From the NCBI GenBank assembly GCA_034439915.1, contig JAWXBI010000241.1:1-17144 (forward strand): a stretch of 17,144 bases of DNA, given 5' to 3'. Made by a program: the position numbers and the translations under genes. This document shows, in pieces, positions 1 through 8,603 of the stretch. How positions within the stretch are numbered: the stretch's first letter is position 1; every line of letters starts with the position of its first letter. The notes below the pieces were generated by a model, which had not been told where the DNA came from, made no database searches, and saw nothing but the letters and a program-made list of their open reading frames with translations. Source of the DNA: JADJLQ01 sp034439915. Lineage in GTDB: Bacteria; Bacteroidota; Bacteroidia; Chitinophagales; Saprospiraceae.

Positions 1-20
1 CATTGACGCTAATAAGCACT

Positions 21-94
21 CGGGAAGTAGTTCAGCCCGGTAGAATGCCTGCTTTGGGAGCAGGAGGCCGCAGGTTCGAATCCTGTCTTCCCGA
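21..94 (+). tRNA. tRNA-Pro (anticodon TGG)
   Basis: A full cloverleaf can be folded. The acceptor arms CGGGAAG and CTTCCCG pair perfectly and A94 is the discriminator base. The anticodon stem CCTGC/GCAGG encloses the loop TTTGGGA, which places TGG at 55-57, read as proline. The T arm carries GGTTCGAATCC. No CCA is encoded, since ACTG follows, so the tail must be added after transcription. No other tRNA is visible nearby. Confidence 0.97.
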
Positions 95-103
95 CTGATT
101 GTG

Positions 104-140
104 AACGGGTTATGAAGAGTTTCATTTCCCGTTTTTTTTT
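104..140 (+). terminator. Rho-independent terminator after tRNA-Pro
   Basis: The arms AACGGG and CCCGTT, extended by ATGAA/TTCAT across small TT internal mismatches, form a hairpin that runs directly into a run of nine T. It begins 10 nt after the tRNA and points the same way, so it most likely ends the tRNA transcript. Confidence 0.85.
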
Positions 141-191
141 GCAAGCAAAATTGCAAGCTACTGGGTGTATTTACTCTTAAAAAGACAAAAA

Positions 192-470
192 ATGACAAAG
201 CCAAAATTCCTTCAAGATCTAAATTTCCATTTCAGTCCAAGTCCGAATTGTACATCACGCACTGGGGATGAATGTCATTATGTGACAGAATCAAAAGTTC
301 TTGGGCATACTTATTTTATAAACGTTGCACATAGTCCCAGCGCCAATACTTTTAAGTTAATCCTCTTTAGTATGTCAGGTGATGGATCTGATAAAGAAAC
401 CTTTAATTTTTCAAGCAACGAAGAAACTGCAGCCTATTTTTGTACTCGATTTGATTTTAGATGTAAATAG
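192..470 (+). CDS. Hypothetical protein, 92 aa
   Basis: I do not recognise the family. The frame is open from a GTG at 165, but the ATG at 192 is the more natural start and sits behind an A-rich leader. The product is soluble-looking and polar. It has three cysteines in its first half and tail and no signal peptide or membrane segment. It is rich in Ser, Thr, Asn and Phe. It stands alone between the tRNA terminator and the 3' end of cysQ, which runs the other way. It could be a real small gene or a chance ORF; codon use is compatible with its neighbours but the length is too short to decide. Confidence 0.4.
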   Translation: MTKPKFLQDLNFHFSPSPNCTSRTGDECHYVTESKVLGHTYFINVAHSPSANTFKLILFSMSGDGSDKETFNFSSNEETAAYFCTRFDFRCK

Positions 471-557
471 CTGCATCGGTTCAATTTCTTGAGAAAAGCA
501 GCATGTTTTTCCGCCGTCTGCCGTTCCGGTTCGCCCTCCCCTTTTTTCGCCTACCGG

Positions 558-574
558 GGAGTACTGGAGTACTC
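558..574. repeat. Tandem 8-mer GGAGTACT forming an inverted repeat
   Basis: GGAGTACT occurs twice back to back (558-565 and 566-573). Because AGTACT is self-complementary, the pair also forms 7-bp arms GAGTACT/AGTACTC around a GG loop. It lies in the 166-nt gap between the small ORF and the end of cysQ. On the cysQ strand the T-run comes before rather than after the hairpin, so it is not a standard terminator for cysQ. No function can be assigned. Confidence 0.4.
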
Positions 575-636
575 AAAAAACTCGTGACATACTTGTAATA
601 TATTTATCGCAGTTTTATGGCTTAATTGCATCCATT

Positions 637-1413
637 CTAAGCCCAGGCAATAAAGAATGGATTCAACAGATTTTCTTTATTATAGGTCAGAGGTTCATTG
701 GTCTCCGTATCAATTACCCGGATACCGAGTTCGATCAGCAAGGCATGAGGAGCGGCGGTATCCCATTCCATCGTGGGAGCAAAACGGGGATAGACATCGG
801 CTTCTCCATCGGCCAATAACATAAACTTGAGGCTGCTCCCTTTCGATACCAGTACCGGATCATTGAGGCTGGCGATGAATGTCGTCGTGCGTTCATCCAT
901 ATGCGAACGGGAAGCGACCACCCGCAAGCCGGAAGTATTCAGGTCAACAGGGCCTCTATTGGCAAGTTGAATCACACCATCGGCAGTTTCCCTGAACACA
1001 CCCAATCCTTTGCCTCCATAATAAGTGACTCCCTCCACCGGAATACTGACTACCCCGGCAACAGGCGTATTTCGATGTATCAGTGCAATGTTTACCGTAA
1101 ATTCTCCATTCTTTTTCAGGAACTCTTTGGTGCCGTCCAGGGGGTCCACCAACCAAAAATACTCCCAATCTTTCCGGACCCTATAAGGTATTGCCCGACC
1201 TTCTTCACTTAATACCGGCAAGCCCGATAGTTTGAGGGTTTCCACTATGACCTGGTGCGCATTCTTGTCCGCCAGGGTCAGAGGGGATTGATCTCCTTTG
1301 GCTTCGGTTTGAAAATCTTCGGAATGGTAAACTTCCAGGATCGCGGCACATGCTTTTTGAGCTGCCTCAAGGGCTTGTTGAATAAGTGAATTTATTTCTA
1401 TTATTTCCATCAT
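637..1413 (-). CDS. cysQ: 3'(2'),5'-bisphosphate nucleotidase CysQ (PAP phosphatase)
   Basis: This is an inositol monophosphatase-superfamily enzyme of the CysQ type. It hydrolyses 3'-phosphoadenosine 5'-phosphate (PAP), the inhibitory by-product left when PAPS donates its sulfate, to AMP and phosphate. The 258-aa length is normal for the family. The metal-binding residues are in place: SEE at 69-71, the signature DPLDGTKEF at 90-98, and EWDTAAPHA from 216 with D218 as the third metal ligand. There is no signal peptide, so it is cytosolic. It begins with two consecutive ATG codons, and either may be used. It is last in a leftward run, 55 nt after cysC, with the sulfate permease before that. 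This pairing supports a role in PAPS turnover rather than in inositol metabolism. Confidence 0.93.
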   Translation of the reverse strand: MMEIIEINSLIQQALEAAQKACAAILEVYHSEDFQTEAKGDQSPLTLADKNAHQVIVETLKLSGLPVLSEEGRAIPYRVRKDWEYFWLVDPLDGTKEFLKKNGEFTVNIALIHRNTPVAGVVSIPVEGVTYYGGKGLGVFRETADGVIQLANRGPVDLNTSGLRVVASRSHMDERTTTFIASLNDPVLVSKGSSLKFMLLADGEADVYPRFAPTMEWDTAAPHALLIELGIRVIDTETNEPLTYNKENLLNPFFIAWA

Positions 1414-1468
1414 TCTTATGTTAAACCTGACTCAAATTATAGTAGAATTTACAAAAGAAACTGAGTGC

Positions 1469-2074
1469 TTAATTTTCTACTGGTTTGCGCTCAATCCTTT
1501 TCAACAGGAGGTCCAGCAGCGCATCCAGACAATCCTGGATACTTAACTGATCGGAGCGCAGGCTTAGATCCGGATTTTCCGGGATTTCATATGGAGAATT
1601 AATACCTGTAAAATTTGCTATTTCCCCGGCCCTTGCCCGTTTATACAGTCCTTTCACATCCCGTTGTTCGCAGACTTCAATAGGGCAGTCAACGAATATC
1701 TCTACAAATGAATCCGCACCTGCAAGCCGCCGTGCCAGTTCACGTTCTTTTTTGAAAGGAGAAATGAAAGAAACAAGGGTGATCACTCCCGTATCCAGAA
1801 AGAGCCTGGCAATTTCTCCAATGCGCCGGATATTCTCTTCCCTGCTCTTGTCGTCAAAACCAAGGTCACTGCACAGTCCGCTACGTACGATATCGCCATC
1901 GAGCAGGTAGGTGATGAATCCGCGTTGGTGGAGCCTTGCCTCCAATTGCACAGCCAGGGTTGATTTGCCGGACCCCGACAAGCCGGTGAACCAGATGACC
2001 AAAGCATTCTGACGCAGCAGATTTTCGCGGTCAAGCCGGGATACTTTGGTGCGAAAAGGAAAGATATTTTTCAA
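1469..2074 (-). CDS. cysC: Adenylyl-sulfate kinase (APS kinase) CysC
   Basis: It phosphorylates adenosine 5'-phosphosulfate at the 3' position with ATP to give PAPS, the universal sulfuryl donor. The 201-aa length is typical for a stand-alone enzyme. Visible motifs are the Walker A loop GLSGSGKST at 31-39, LDGD at 58-61, the FISPF segment at 103-107 with the serine seen in the family, and KGLYKRARAGEI followed by FTGI and PYE-P at 141-166, the usual APS-kinase C-terminal signature. One departure is that the normal DGDN(V/I)R motif reads DGDIVR here (I62), losing a highly conserved Asn. The start lies 1 nt after the stop codon of the permease gene, which strongly implies cotranscription and perhaps translational coupling. 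No ATP sulfurylase (cysD/cysN) is in the window, so APS must come from genes elsewhere. Confidence 0.94.
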   Translation of the reverse strand: MKNIFPFRTKVSRLDRENLLRQNALVIWFTGLSGSGKSTLAVQLEARLHQRGFITYLLDGDIVRSGLCSDLGFDDKSREENIRRIGEIARLFLDTGVITLVSFISPFKKERELARRLAGADSFVEIFVDCPIEVCEQRDVKGLYKRARAGEIANFTGINSPYEIPENPDLSLRSDQLSIQDCLDALLDLLLKRIERKPVEN

Positions 2075-2075
2075 G

Positions 2076-3833
2076 TTAAACCAGTTGATAAAAGTAGGTA
2101 ATAAATAATAAACAAGCCGCAGTATAGATTAACACAAGTGGCGTGCCCACCCTGACAAAATCCTTAAATGAATAACTACCGGGGCCGTACACCATCAGGT
2201 TGGTCTGGTAACCAATCGGGGTCATAAAACTGCCAGAAGCCGCGAATGCTATAGCCACAAAAAACGGAGTAGTGGAAATATGCAACTGCTCTGCCATGGA
2301 CATGGCCACCGGGAAGGCAATGGATACGGCAGCAGCATTGGTGATCAGTGAAGTCAGCAGTATAGTAAACACAAATAAGGCGGTCAAAGCGGCAACAATC
2401 CCTAAAGACTTTCCCGATAAAATCAACCATCCTGCAACAAGATTAGCCGCCCCCGATTTTTCCAGAGCAACACCCAGCGCAAGGGAGCAGACCAGGATCA
2501 TAAATAGTCCCAGGTCCAGCTCACTTTTTACGTTAGCGAGTTTGATCACACTCAGAAATACAAAAAGGGAAATGATGATGATACAGGAATAGAACAAGGG
2601 AATGACATGGAGAATCCCTAAAATCAGCAGGCAAAAAGCAATCCCTCCCAGATAGTTTAGCCATTTTGGTTTTGCTTCATTTAATATTTTTGGAATGGAT
2701 AGGAAAAACAAGCTTCTGCTTGACACCAGTCCGGATTGGTTGTCTCCTGTGACCAGCAAAAGGAAGTCCCCGCCGGATAATTCGGTCTCCCCAATTTTAC
2801 CGGCAACTCTTTTTCCATCGCGGTGCAGGGCGACGATCGATGCTCCATAGTTCTTCCGGAAATCAGATCGTTTGATTTTAAGTCCGATCAGGTCTGAGTT
2901 TGCCGGCACTACAGCTTCGACAAAATTGAACTGGCCTCCGGTCAACGGATGTTTACGCAATCCTATACCATTGTCGGATTTGATCAGGTGATAAATCGAA
3001 TCCGTATTGCCCGAAAAGAAAAGTAAGTCACCATTTTCCAGCACCTCATCCGGGGAAACCGGTGAAATGATTTCGTCGCCCCTTACGATCTCAACCAGGA
3101 AAAGGTCACTCAGGTTTCGCAGGCCGGCGTCTTTTACCGATTTACCAATAATTTTTGAACCTGCGGATACTTCGGTCTCTACGATATATTCTTTGAGGTT
3201 TTCAGTGATGGATTCCAGATTGCCAACATGAGCCGGCAGGATTTTGAAACCGATAAAATACAGATAGACGATGCCGGTCACTGTGACAATCAGGCCCAGA
3301 AAGAAAAAATCTTCGAAGGTCAGCATCGTCAGTTCATAATCCTGAATCAATCCGTTAAGCAACAGGCTGGTTGAGGTCCCGATGACCGTAATCATGCCTC
3401 CCAGGATGGTGGCAAACGAAAGCGGGATCAGGAATTTAGAAGCCGGATTTCCGGTCCGTTTAGCCCAATCCTGAACATAGGGGATCATAAATGCGACTAC
3501 CGGGGTATTATTAAAGAATGCGGATATCGAAGAGACAAAAATCATCATCCGGAGCATAAATCGCCTGGCGGTCATCTTTTCACTGAATATCCAGGCAAAA
3601 AGTCCCGGGCCGAAAATAGAGCGGATGCCCGAGGTGACGATGATGAGCAGGAATATGATTATGATTTGTTGGTTAGACAAGCCTCTCAGCAGTTCGCTTG
3701 GGGAGATGACACCTCCAAGGAGTAAGGCGACGGCAGAAATAAAAAATGTCAGCGCGGGATTAAATAGCTCTTTATACAATGCGTATACAAGGAAGATCAC
3801 TACAGCCAATGTGAATATCTGTTCAAAATCCAT
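2076..3833 (-). CDS. SLC13-family sulfate/anion permease with two RCK_C (TrkA_C) domains
   Basis: A 585-aa inner-membrane transporter of the divalent anion:Na+ symporter (SLC13/CitM) superfamily. It has about five hydrophobic segments before residue 200, a soluble middle part, and about six more from 393 to the end. The two signature re-entrant motifs are present: FFNNTPVVA at 106-114 in the first half and LITNAAAVS at 496-504 in the second. The GYQTN-MVYGPG motif at 541-552 is also present. The middle part holds two successive RCK_C/TrkA_C-like domains (about 218-289 and 303-372), an arrangement known from bacterial and algal sulfate permeases. Sulfate is the likeliest substrate because APS kinase follows after 1 nt and PAP phosphatase comes next. 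Other dicarboxylate-like anions cannot be excluded from sequence alone. Confidence 0.88.
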   Translation of the reverse strand: MDFEQIFTLAVVIFLVYALYKELFNPALTFFISAVALLLGGVISPSELLRGLSNQQIIIIFLLIIVTSGIRSIFGPGLFAWIFSEKMTARRFMLRMMIFVSSISAFFNNTPVVAFMIPYVQDWAKRTGNPASKFLIPLSFATILGGMITVIGTSTSLLLNGLIQDYELTMLTFEDFFFLGLIVTVTGIVYLYFIGFKILPAHVGNLESITENLKEYIVETEVSAGSKIIGKSVKDAGLRNLSDLFLVEIVRGDEIISPVSPDEVLENGDLLFFSGNTDSIYHLIKSDNGIGLRKHPLTGGQFNFVEAVVPANSDLIGLKIKRSDFRKNYGASIVALHRDGKRVAGKIGETELSGGDFLLLVTGDNQSGLVSSRSLFFLSIPKILNEAKPKWLNYLGGIAFCLLILGILHVIPLFYSCIIIISLFVFLSVIKLANVKSELDLGLFMILVCSLALGVALEKSGAANLVAGWLILSGKSLGIVAALTALFVFTILLTSLITNAAAVSIAFPVAMSMAEQLHISTTPFFVAIAFAASGSFMTPIGYQTNLMVYGPGSYSFKDFVRVGTPLVLIYTAACLLFITYFYQLV

Positions 3834-3866
3834 TTAACCGTAGACTTTTGAGGTGGTTTTCCAAAT

Positions 3867-3880
3867 AGATGATATCATCT
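3867..3880. promoter_or_regulatory. 14-bp perfect palindrome upstream of the sulfate permease
   Basis: AGATGATATCATCT is perfectly self-complementary. It lies 34-47 nt upstream of the permease ATG, inside the 112-nt gap after the MFS gene. The position and symmetry fit a binding site for a dimeric regulator acting on the permease-cysC-cysQ operon. No regulator gene is in the window, so this is a candidate only. Confidence 0.35.
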
Positions 3881-3945
3881 TAATATTTTGGTTTGGGAGT
3901 CTGCTCCGGATTTTGAAAAAAAACCATGGTATTTTTTAATATCAT

Positions 3946-5115
3946 TTATTGAACAACCGATCTTCCGATTTTACTGAAGTTGAAAACCAGGAAGGTTAAA
4001 GACAGGAGTAAAAGTAAACCAGCGGCGATCAGAAAGGTGGAAGAGAGGGATAATACGTTCAATACCGGAAAAATAATGATGGGCGAAAGGAATTGTCCCA
4101 GAAACCAGAATGTGGTCAGTTTACCGATTTCCTTTCCCCTGATTTGGGGGGGTACAATTTTCATCACCCACATATTGGTATTGGGGATCATCATACCCAT
4201 ACCCAGTCCGGACAGCATCATAGCCAGCACAACCAATATAAAATTGTCTGCAAACGAAATGCACGCATATCCTGCAGCCATCAAAAAGTATCCGAAAGAA
4301 AAAATGGTCAGAAAACTAAACCGGCCTTTTAATTTAAAATACGAAAAAGAGGATATAGCTGAAAAAGCAGTACTCATGGCTATCGCGGCTCCGATCAAAG
4401 CGTTCTTTTCAACACCGATGGCTTTAAGATAAAACGGTATCTGTACCGGTATTAAAAAGAAAATGATCCACATGATCATGGTATTGAAAAATAAAATCCA
4501 AATGAGGGATGGCGCCTTGATATTTGCCACTTCGTCCTGCCTTTTTTGTATGACCGCAGGTTCTTTAAGATAAAGAATACTGAGTGGAAGCACCACCAGG
4601 GAAAATAAATAGATAAGAAATGGATACCGCCAGCCAAAGTCAGCCAGGATACCCCCGAGACCAATGAATAAAATGCCCCCAAGCGACATAAATGCAATCT
4701 GTATACCTACAAATTTCTGCCGCACCTCTCCTTCAAAATAATCGGCGATTAAAGTGATCACGATGGTCATGGACATGCCCACGGAGATACCAAGCACTGC
4801 CCTGGAAAACAGGATAGCATACAAGTTGCCAAGAATATATCCACTGGCGCCAGCTAGGGCATATACAAGGAGGGCCAGCCAAAGAATTTTCAAACGGCCA
4901 TACCGGTCTATAAGGCGTCCGGTGATCGGGGAAAACATCGCGATCATCAGCGCTGGTAAAGTCAACACCAATTTGACCAGAAAGTCTGCATTTTCAACCT
5001 CCTGAAATTCCACGGCCATCAGAGGCAATGCAGGAGAAATGGTAATGACAGACATAATCGTCAGACTGCTTACCAGAAGCAGGGTAAGCTTTAATTTCCA
5101 GTTATTGGTTTCCAT
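3946..5115 (-). CDS. MFS transporter (DHA1-like, 12 TM)
   Basis: A 389-aa major facilitator superfamily protein with about twelve hydrophobic segments and a short cytoplasmic loop after the sixth (about residues 192-203). The diagnostic loop 2-3 motif A is clear as GRLIDRYGRLK at 66-76, and a SRAVLGISVG segment matches motif B. The family exports drugs, siderophores or small metabolites by proton antiport, but the substrate cannot be read from the sequence. It is first in the leftward run, 112 nt upstream of the sulfate permease, so it may or may not share a transcript with it. Its promoter would lie in the 222-nt region shared with the divergent sulfatase. A link to sulfated compounds is only suggested by location. 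Confidence 0.85.
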   Translation of the reverse strand: METNNWKLKLTLLLVSSLTIMSVITISPALPLMAVEFQEVENADFLVKLVLTLPALMIAMFSPITGRLIDRYGRLKILWLALLVYALAGASGYILGNLYAILFSRAVLGISVGMSMTIVITLIADYFEGEVRQKFVGIQIAFMSLGGILFIGLGGILADFGWRYPFLIYLFSLVVLPLSILYLKEPAVIQKRQDEVANIKAPSLIWILFFNTMIMWIIFFLIPVQIPFYLKAIGVEKNALIGAAIAMSTAFSAISSFSYFKLKGRFSFLTIFSFGYFLMAAGYACISFADNFILVVLAMMLSGLGMGMMIPNTNMWVMKIVPPQIRGKEIGKLTTFWFLGQFLSPIIIFPVLNVLSLSSTFLIAAGLLLLLSLTFLVFNFSKIGRSVVQ

Positions 5116-5250
5116 GCAAATTGGATTAACTTCCCGACCGGGAGGTCTGCCTCGTTTTGAAATTTCAGATTAATAAATTCCAAGGTAGTGTTTTTGGCAA
5201 AGGATGTCATATATCCTTAATAGTTTCTTTCAAGCCAATAAAAAATCAGC

Positions 5251-5258
5251 TATGTTTG
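5251..5258 (+). promoter_or_regulatory. Candidate Bacteroidota -7 element for the sulfatase gene
   Basis: TATGTTTG matches the Bacteroidota -7 consensus TAnnTTTG exactly and lies about 80 nt upstream of the sulfatase ATG in the divergent MFS/sulfatase intergenic region. No convincing -33 TTG-type box is seen at the right distance, only TTTCTTTC near 5224-5231. The match could be chance in AT-rich DNA. Confidence 0.3.
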
Positions 5259-5337
5259 GTTACCGGTTACGATTGACCAGCCTGATTTGGAAATTAATGA
5301 AATATCCGGTATTACGATCATCAAATAGACCCCGTCA

Positions 5338-6957
5338 ATGAAAATTATTTGTCTGGCATTTATTATCCTGGTTTCTTTCCATTCCTGCCGGCAAGCGCAG
5401 CATAAAGGACCTAATATCGTATTGATCATGGCAGATGATTTGGGCTATTCCGATCTGGGCTGTTATGGAAGTGAAATATCTACACCAAATATTGATGCAC
5501 TCGCTCAGCATGGTTGGCTATTTACCGGATTTTATACGGCAGCTACCTGTTCCCCGACCAGGGCTATGCTACTCACCGGAACGGACAACCATATTGCAGG
5601 CTTGGGGAATATGGCGGAGCGGGCAAATACTATAGATGCCCAAAGAGGACAGCCCGGGTATGAAGGATTTCTCAATCATAAAGTGGTATCCGTAGCACAA
5701 CTATTGAAGGACCAGGGATATCACACTTATATCGCCGGAAAATGGCATCTCGGCCTGACCCCTGAACAGAGTCCGTCCACTAAAGGATTCGAAAGGTCTT
5801 TTGCTCTGCTTGACGCCTATGCCAATCACTTCTCACCCGATGTCCGGGTCAATCCTTTTTGGGAAGATGATCATTTTTCCGATTATCCTGATGGCAAATT
5901 CTCGACAGATCTTTATACCGATAAATTAATGGGATTTATTGAGGAGGACCGGAAGGACAATAAACCTTTTTTCCTCTATGCCGCCTACACTGCCCCGCAT
6001 TGGCCGCTGCAGGCGCCTGCCGCAGATATAGATAAGTATAAGGGGCAATATGATATTGGATATGACAGTCTCCGGATCAGGCGATTCGAGGCTTTAAAAC
6101 AGAAAGGCATCATTGGGAAGGACACCAGATTGCCGGAACTCCCTGCCGTGAAAGGGGAATTGTATACGATCTCCGAACGACCATTACTTCGATGGACTTC
6201 CCTGAACAAAGAGGAACAAAGAATTGAATCAAGGAAAATGGAAATCTATGCGGGCATGGTAGATAACCTTGATTATAATATCGGCAGGTTAATTCAATAT
6301 TTAAAGGAAATCGGGGAATATGACAATACCTTTTTTGTTTTCCTTTCCGATAATGGTCCGGATATTTTTGAGTTGAATGAAACACCGGACCATCAGGATC
6401 CCTATCCTTATATGGGCAAAGCCAATTCTTTCGTGGCTTACGGACCCCAGTGGGCACATGCGTCCAGTGCGGTCAACAGGTTATATAAAGGATATTCTGC
6501 TGAAGGTGGCATACATTGTCCGATGATCATAAAAACCCCCTTCCAGGATGCCGGCGCTGGGATTGTACCTGCGTTCGCTTCTGTGATGGATCTGGCCCCA
6601 ACCTTTCTGGACCTGGCTGGAGGTAGTTATCCTGCAAGGTATAAGGGCCGGGATTTGGCTCCTTACCAGGGAGTATCATTGCTGCCATTGCTGACTGAAC
6701 AAAAAGACCATATTCATGATGAAAATTATGTGATGGGATGGGAATTATTTGGCAGGGCTGCCCTCCGGAAAGGAAAGTGGAAGATTTGCAAAATAGAGCC
6801 ACCATTTGGAAAGGGTATTTTTGAGTTGTTTGACCTGGAAGCAGACCCTACGGAATCCCATGATCTATCCAGGGAAGTACCGGAAAAATATGATGAGTTG
6901 CTTATACATTGGGATGCTTACGTGAAAGATAATGGAGTCATTTGGTCAGACCGGTAA
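5338..6957 (+). CDS. Sulfatase (arylsulfatase A-like, type I formylglycine sulfatase), probable lipoprotein
   Basis: It hydrolyses sulfate esters, releasing free sulfate. This is a 539-aa alkaline-phosphatase-fold sulfatase. Seen in order are a hydrophobic N-terminus ending in SC at 16-17 (an imperfect lipobox, so lipoprotein or secreted), the metal ligands in MADDLGYSD (D33, D34), and the formylglycine motif CSPTR at 71-75, where C71 is oxidised by a maturase. These are followed by AGKWHLG at 133-139, TAPHWP with H221, FLSDNG with D338/N339, and K384 in LYKGYSAEGG. All main catalytic positions are therefore intact. The maturase is not in the window. Substrate (aryl, carbohydrate or other) cannot be told. 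It is transcribed away from the MFS gene and converges on the ASST pair, 52 nt from the 3' end of the nearer one. Confidence 0.93.
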   Translation: MKIICLAFIILVSFHSCRQAQHKGPNIVLIMADDLGYSDLGCYGSEISTPNIDALAQHGWLFTGFYTAATCSPTRAMLLTGTDNHIAGLGNMAERANTIDAQRGQPGYEGFLNHKVVSVAQLLKDQGYHTYIAGKWHLGLTPEQSPSTKGFERSFALLDAYANHFSPDVRVNPFWEDDHFSDYPDGKFSTDLYTDKLMGFIEEDRKDNKPFFLYAAYTAPHWPLQAPAADIDKYKGQYDIGYDSLRIRRFEALKQKGIIGKDTRLPELPAVKGELYTISERPLLRWTSLNKEEQRIESRKMEIYAGMVDNLDYNIGRLIQYLKEIGEYDNTFFVFLSDNGPDIFELNETPDHQDPYPYMGKANSFVAYGPQWAHASSAVNRLYKGYSAEGGIHCPMIIKTPFQDAGAGIVPAFASVMDLAPTFLDLAGGSYPARYKGRDLAPYQGVSLLPLLTEQKDHIHDENYVMGWELFGRAALRKGKWKICKIEPPFGKGIFELFDLEADPTESHDLSREVPEKYDELLIHWDAYVKDNGVIWSDR

Positions 6958-7009
6958 ATAATTGGTGAAGAAGGGGAATGGTTTGTTTCGACAGTGAAGT
7001 GGCAGGAAT

Positions 7010-8548
7010 TTATTTTTTCTCTTCCTTATACCCTTCTGGCTGCGGATCCAATGGATTTAATGTTCTGCCTTTTACGGCAGGATGATCGATCGGGATATGT
7101 GTGGCCAGGAAAGTGGCATATACAAAAGGACCAATAGGTTGAGGAGCTGTCCCGTCCTTCATTTTTACATATCCGGCAAAGGGTGTCCAGTATTCCCAAA
7201 CAATTTTTCCTTGAGGGCTTACTTCTAGATACCTTCCCTTGGGGCCAACCGTGACAAACGTATTGCCATTGGCCATCCTGTGGGATCCGGAAATAAAAGG
7301 TGCAAAACCAGCCATCGTATCGGCATCCACATATTTCCAGTGCGGCTCCTCCGGACCAAATTTGCCATTTGCTGCTAAATCATAACCGGTTTCTGTCAAA
7401 GGTGAAATCAATTCAAATACGGCAGAATGAGGACGTGTTGAATTTGGCACATTGTTATTAAAGAGCATAAGATGTCCACCGCCGGGAAATCCCTGGGGTA
7501 TCCATCTAACATCATGTTGGCCTCCAATTTTATAATCTGTTGAATCCCCTCTTCCATAATTTTTTGCATTGCCCCAACGGTACAGAAAATCACCTCCTTT
7601 GCCCCACCGCCCCCCGGTATGTCCAGCCGCTTCTGATGTACTGGTGCTATGGTCAATGATAAAAATCTCATCCAGGTCAGGAGAGCTAAAAACGATCTGA
7701 TCCAAAGATTCATTATAATCAATGGCATTCACGTGGTACAGATCAGAGCCCGCATTATCAATGGTACTGTTAGTCACCGCATTATTGTTTGCCCTCCGTG
7801 TTTCCAATTCTTCTTGTGTGATTGGCTTCGGCAAAGGGGCTCCGATATTTATATCCAGGAGTCCAGGATGTTCGGAAGGAATACCATAATTATCTTTGGA
7901 TTGATCATAATTTTGGACCAGGTGATCCCATATATGCCATTCCCACACGATTTCGGCATCATTTTTTCCAACCGGCTTCAATTCCACTATTTTATCCGGC
8001 CACAAGCCGGCTTTTGGAATTAATTCTGGTTTTCTTCCCGCTTTTAATGCCTCTTCGGGTGTTTTTCCCTCCCAGGCGATTACGAGAACATTTCCGTTAG
8101 GCATGATGGATACATCATGATGCGACAGATGCTCCTGGCTCGCAAATCTAAAATCCCATATCAGATCGCCGTCCCAGTTAAATTCCTGCAGCCTTCCGCC
8201 CTGGCCACCGCCCCCAAAAACGGGAGCATCTGGTTGTCTGCCTCCGCGAAAAAGATTCCCGTTTTCTTTAAGAAATATCCAGCCGGACGGGCCATATTCA
8301 CTTTCCCATGTATGCACTACTTTGCCTTCCAGGTCTACAAGATAGGAGGTAGCGGAAAGCAAAGGTGAAAATAAAATATAGCCAGGTGTAGCTTCTGTTG
8401 TTTTGTTGATTAAGCCCCTTGGCATGCCCAGGCCACCGGTGTTTGGACCCGGGGTCTGATCCTGAGGCGTTTTATTGCCAGGATTTTTGCAAGCTATAAA
8501 GAAAATTGTTGAATAAATAAAAAACCATGCATAGACTAAAAAATTCAT
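7010..8548 (-). CDS. Aryl-sulfate sulfotransferase (ASST) family lipoprotein, copy 1
   Basis: The family moves a sulfuryl group directly from one phenolic sulfate ester to another phenol without PAPS, through a sulfohistidine, on a beta-propeller fold outside the cytoplasm (known from enterobacterial ASST). I chose the ATG at 8548, giving 512 aa. It opens with a hydrophobic signal ending in FIAC with Cys20, whereas the frame open to 8644 adds a charged tail and overlaps the upstream gene. Candidate catalytic residues lie in LSHHD (H143/H144), YHVNAIDYN (H272), GGQHDVRW (H345, R348) and GSHRMANGNTF (H423). Repeated G-(K/D)-(I/L)-(V/I)-W-(E/D) strands fit propeller blades. It follows copy 2 by 55 nt, so the two are probably one operon. 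Donor and acceptor are unknown, and which His carries the sulfate is inferred from family pattern. Confidence 0.85.
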   Translation of the reverse strand: MNFLVYAWFFIYSTIFFIACKNPGNKTPQDQTPGPNTGGLGMPRGLINKTTEATPGYILFSPLLSATSYLVDLEGKVVHTWESEYGPSGWIFLKENGNLFRGGRQPDAPVFGGGGQGGRLQEFNWDGDLIWDFRFASQEHLSHHDVSIMPNGNVLVIAWEGKTPEEALKAGRKPELIPKAGLWPDKIVELKPVGKNDAEIVWEWHIWDHLVQNYDQSKDNYGIPSEHPGLLDINIGAPLPKPITQEELETRRANNNAVTNSTIDNAGSDLYHVNAIDYNESLDQIVFSSPDLDEIFIIDHSTSTSEAAGHTGGRWGKGGDFLYRWGNAKNYGRGDSTDYKIGGQHDVRWIPQGFPGGGHLMLFNNNVPNSTRPHSAVFELISPLTETGYDLAANGKFGPEEPHWKYVDADTMAGFAPFISGSHRMANGNTFVTVGPKGRYLEVSPQGKIVWEYWTPFAGYVKMKDGTAPQPIGPFVYATFLATHIPIDHPAVKGRTLNPLDPQPEGYKEEKK

Positions 8549-8603
8549 ATATAAAATTAAATGATCAGGTGAATTGTATTTTTTTTCAATAGTACTGTTT
8601 GAA

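Noticed and set aside
3980..4432. 150-aa open frame on the plus strand
   Set aside because: It lies wholly opposite the MFS gene, has a Lys/Arg/Pro/Ile-rich composition typical of an antisense shadow, and matches no family I know.
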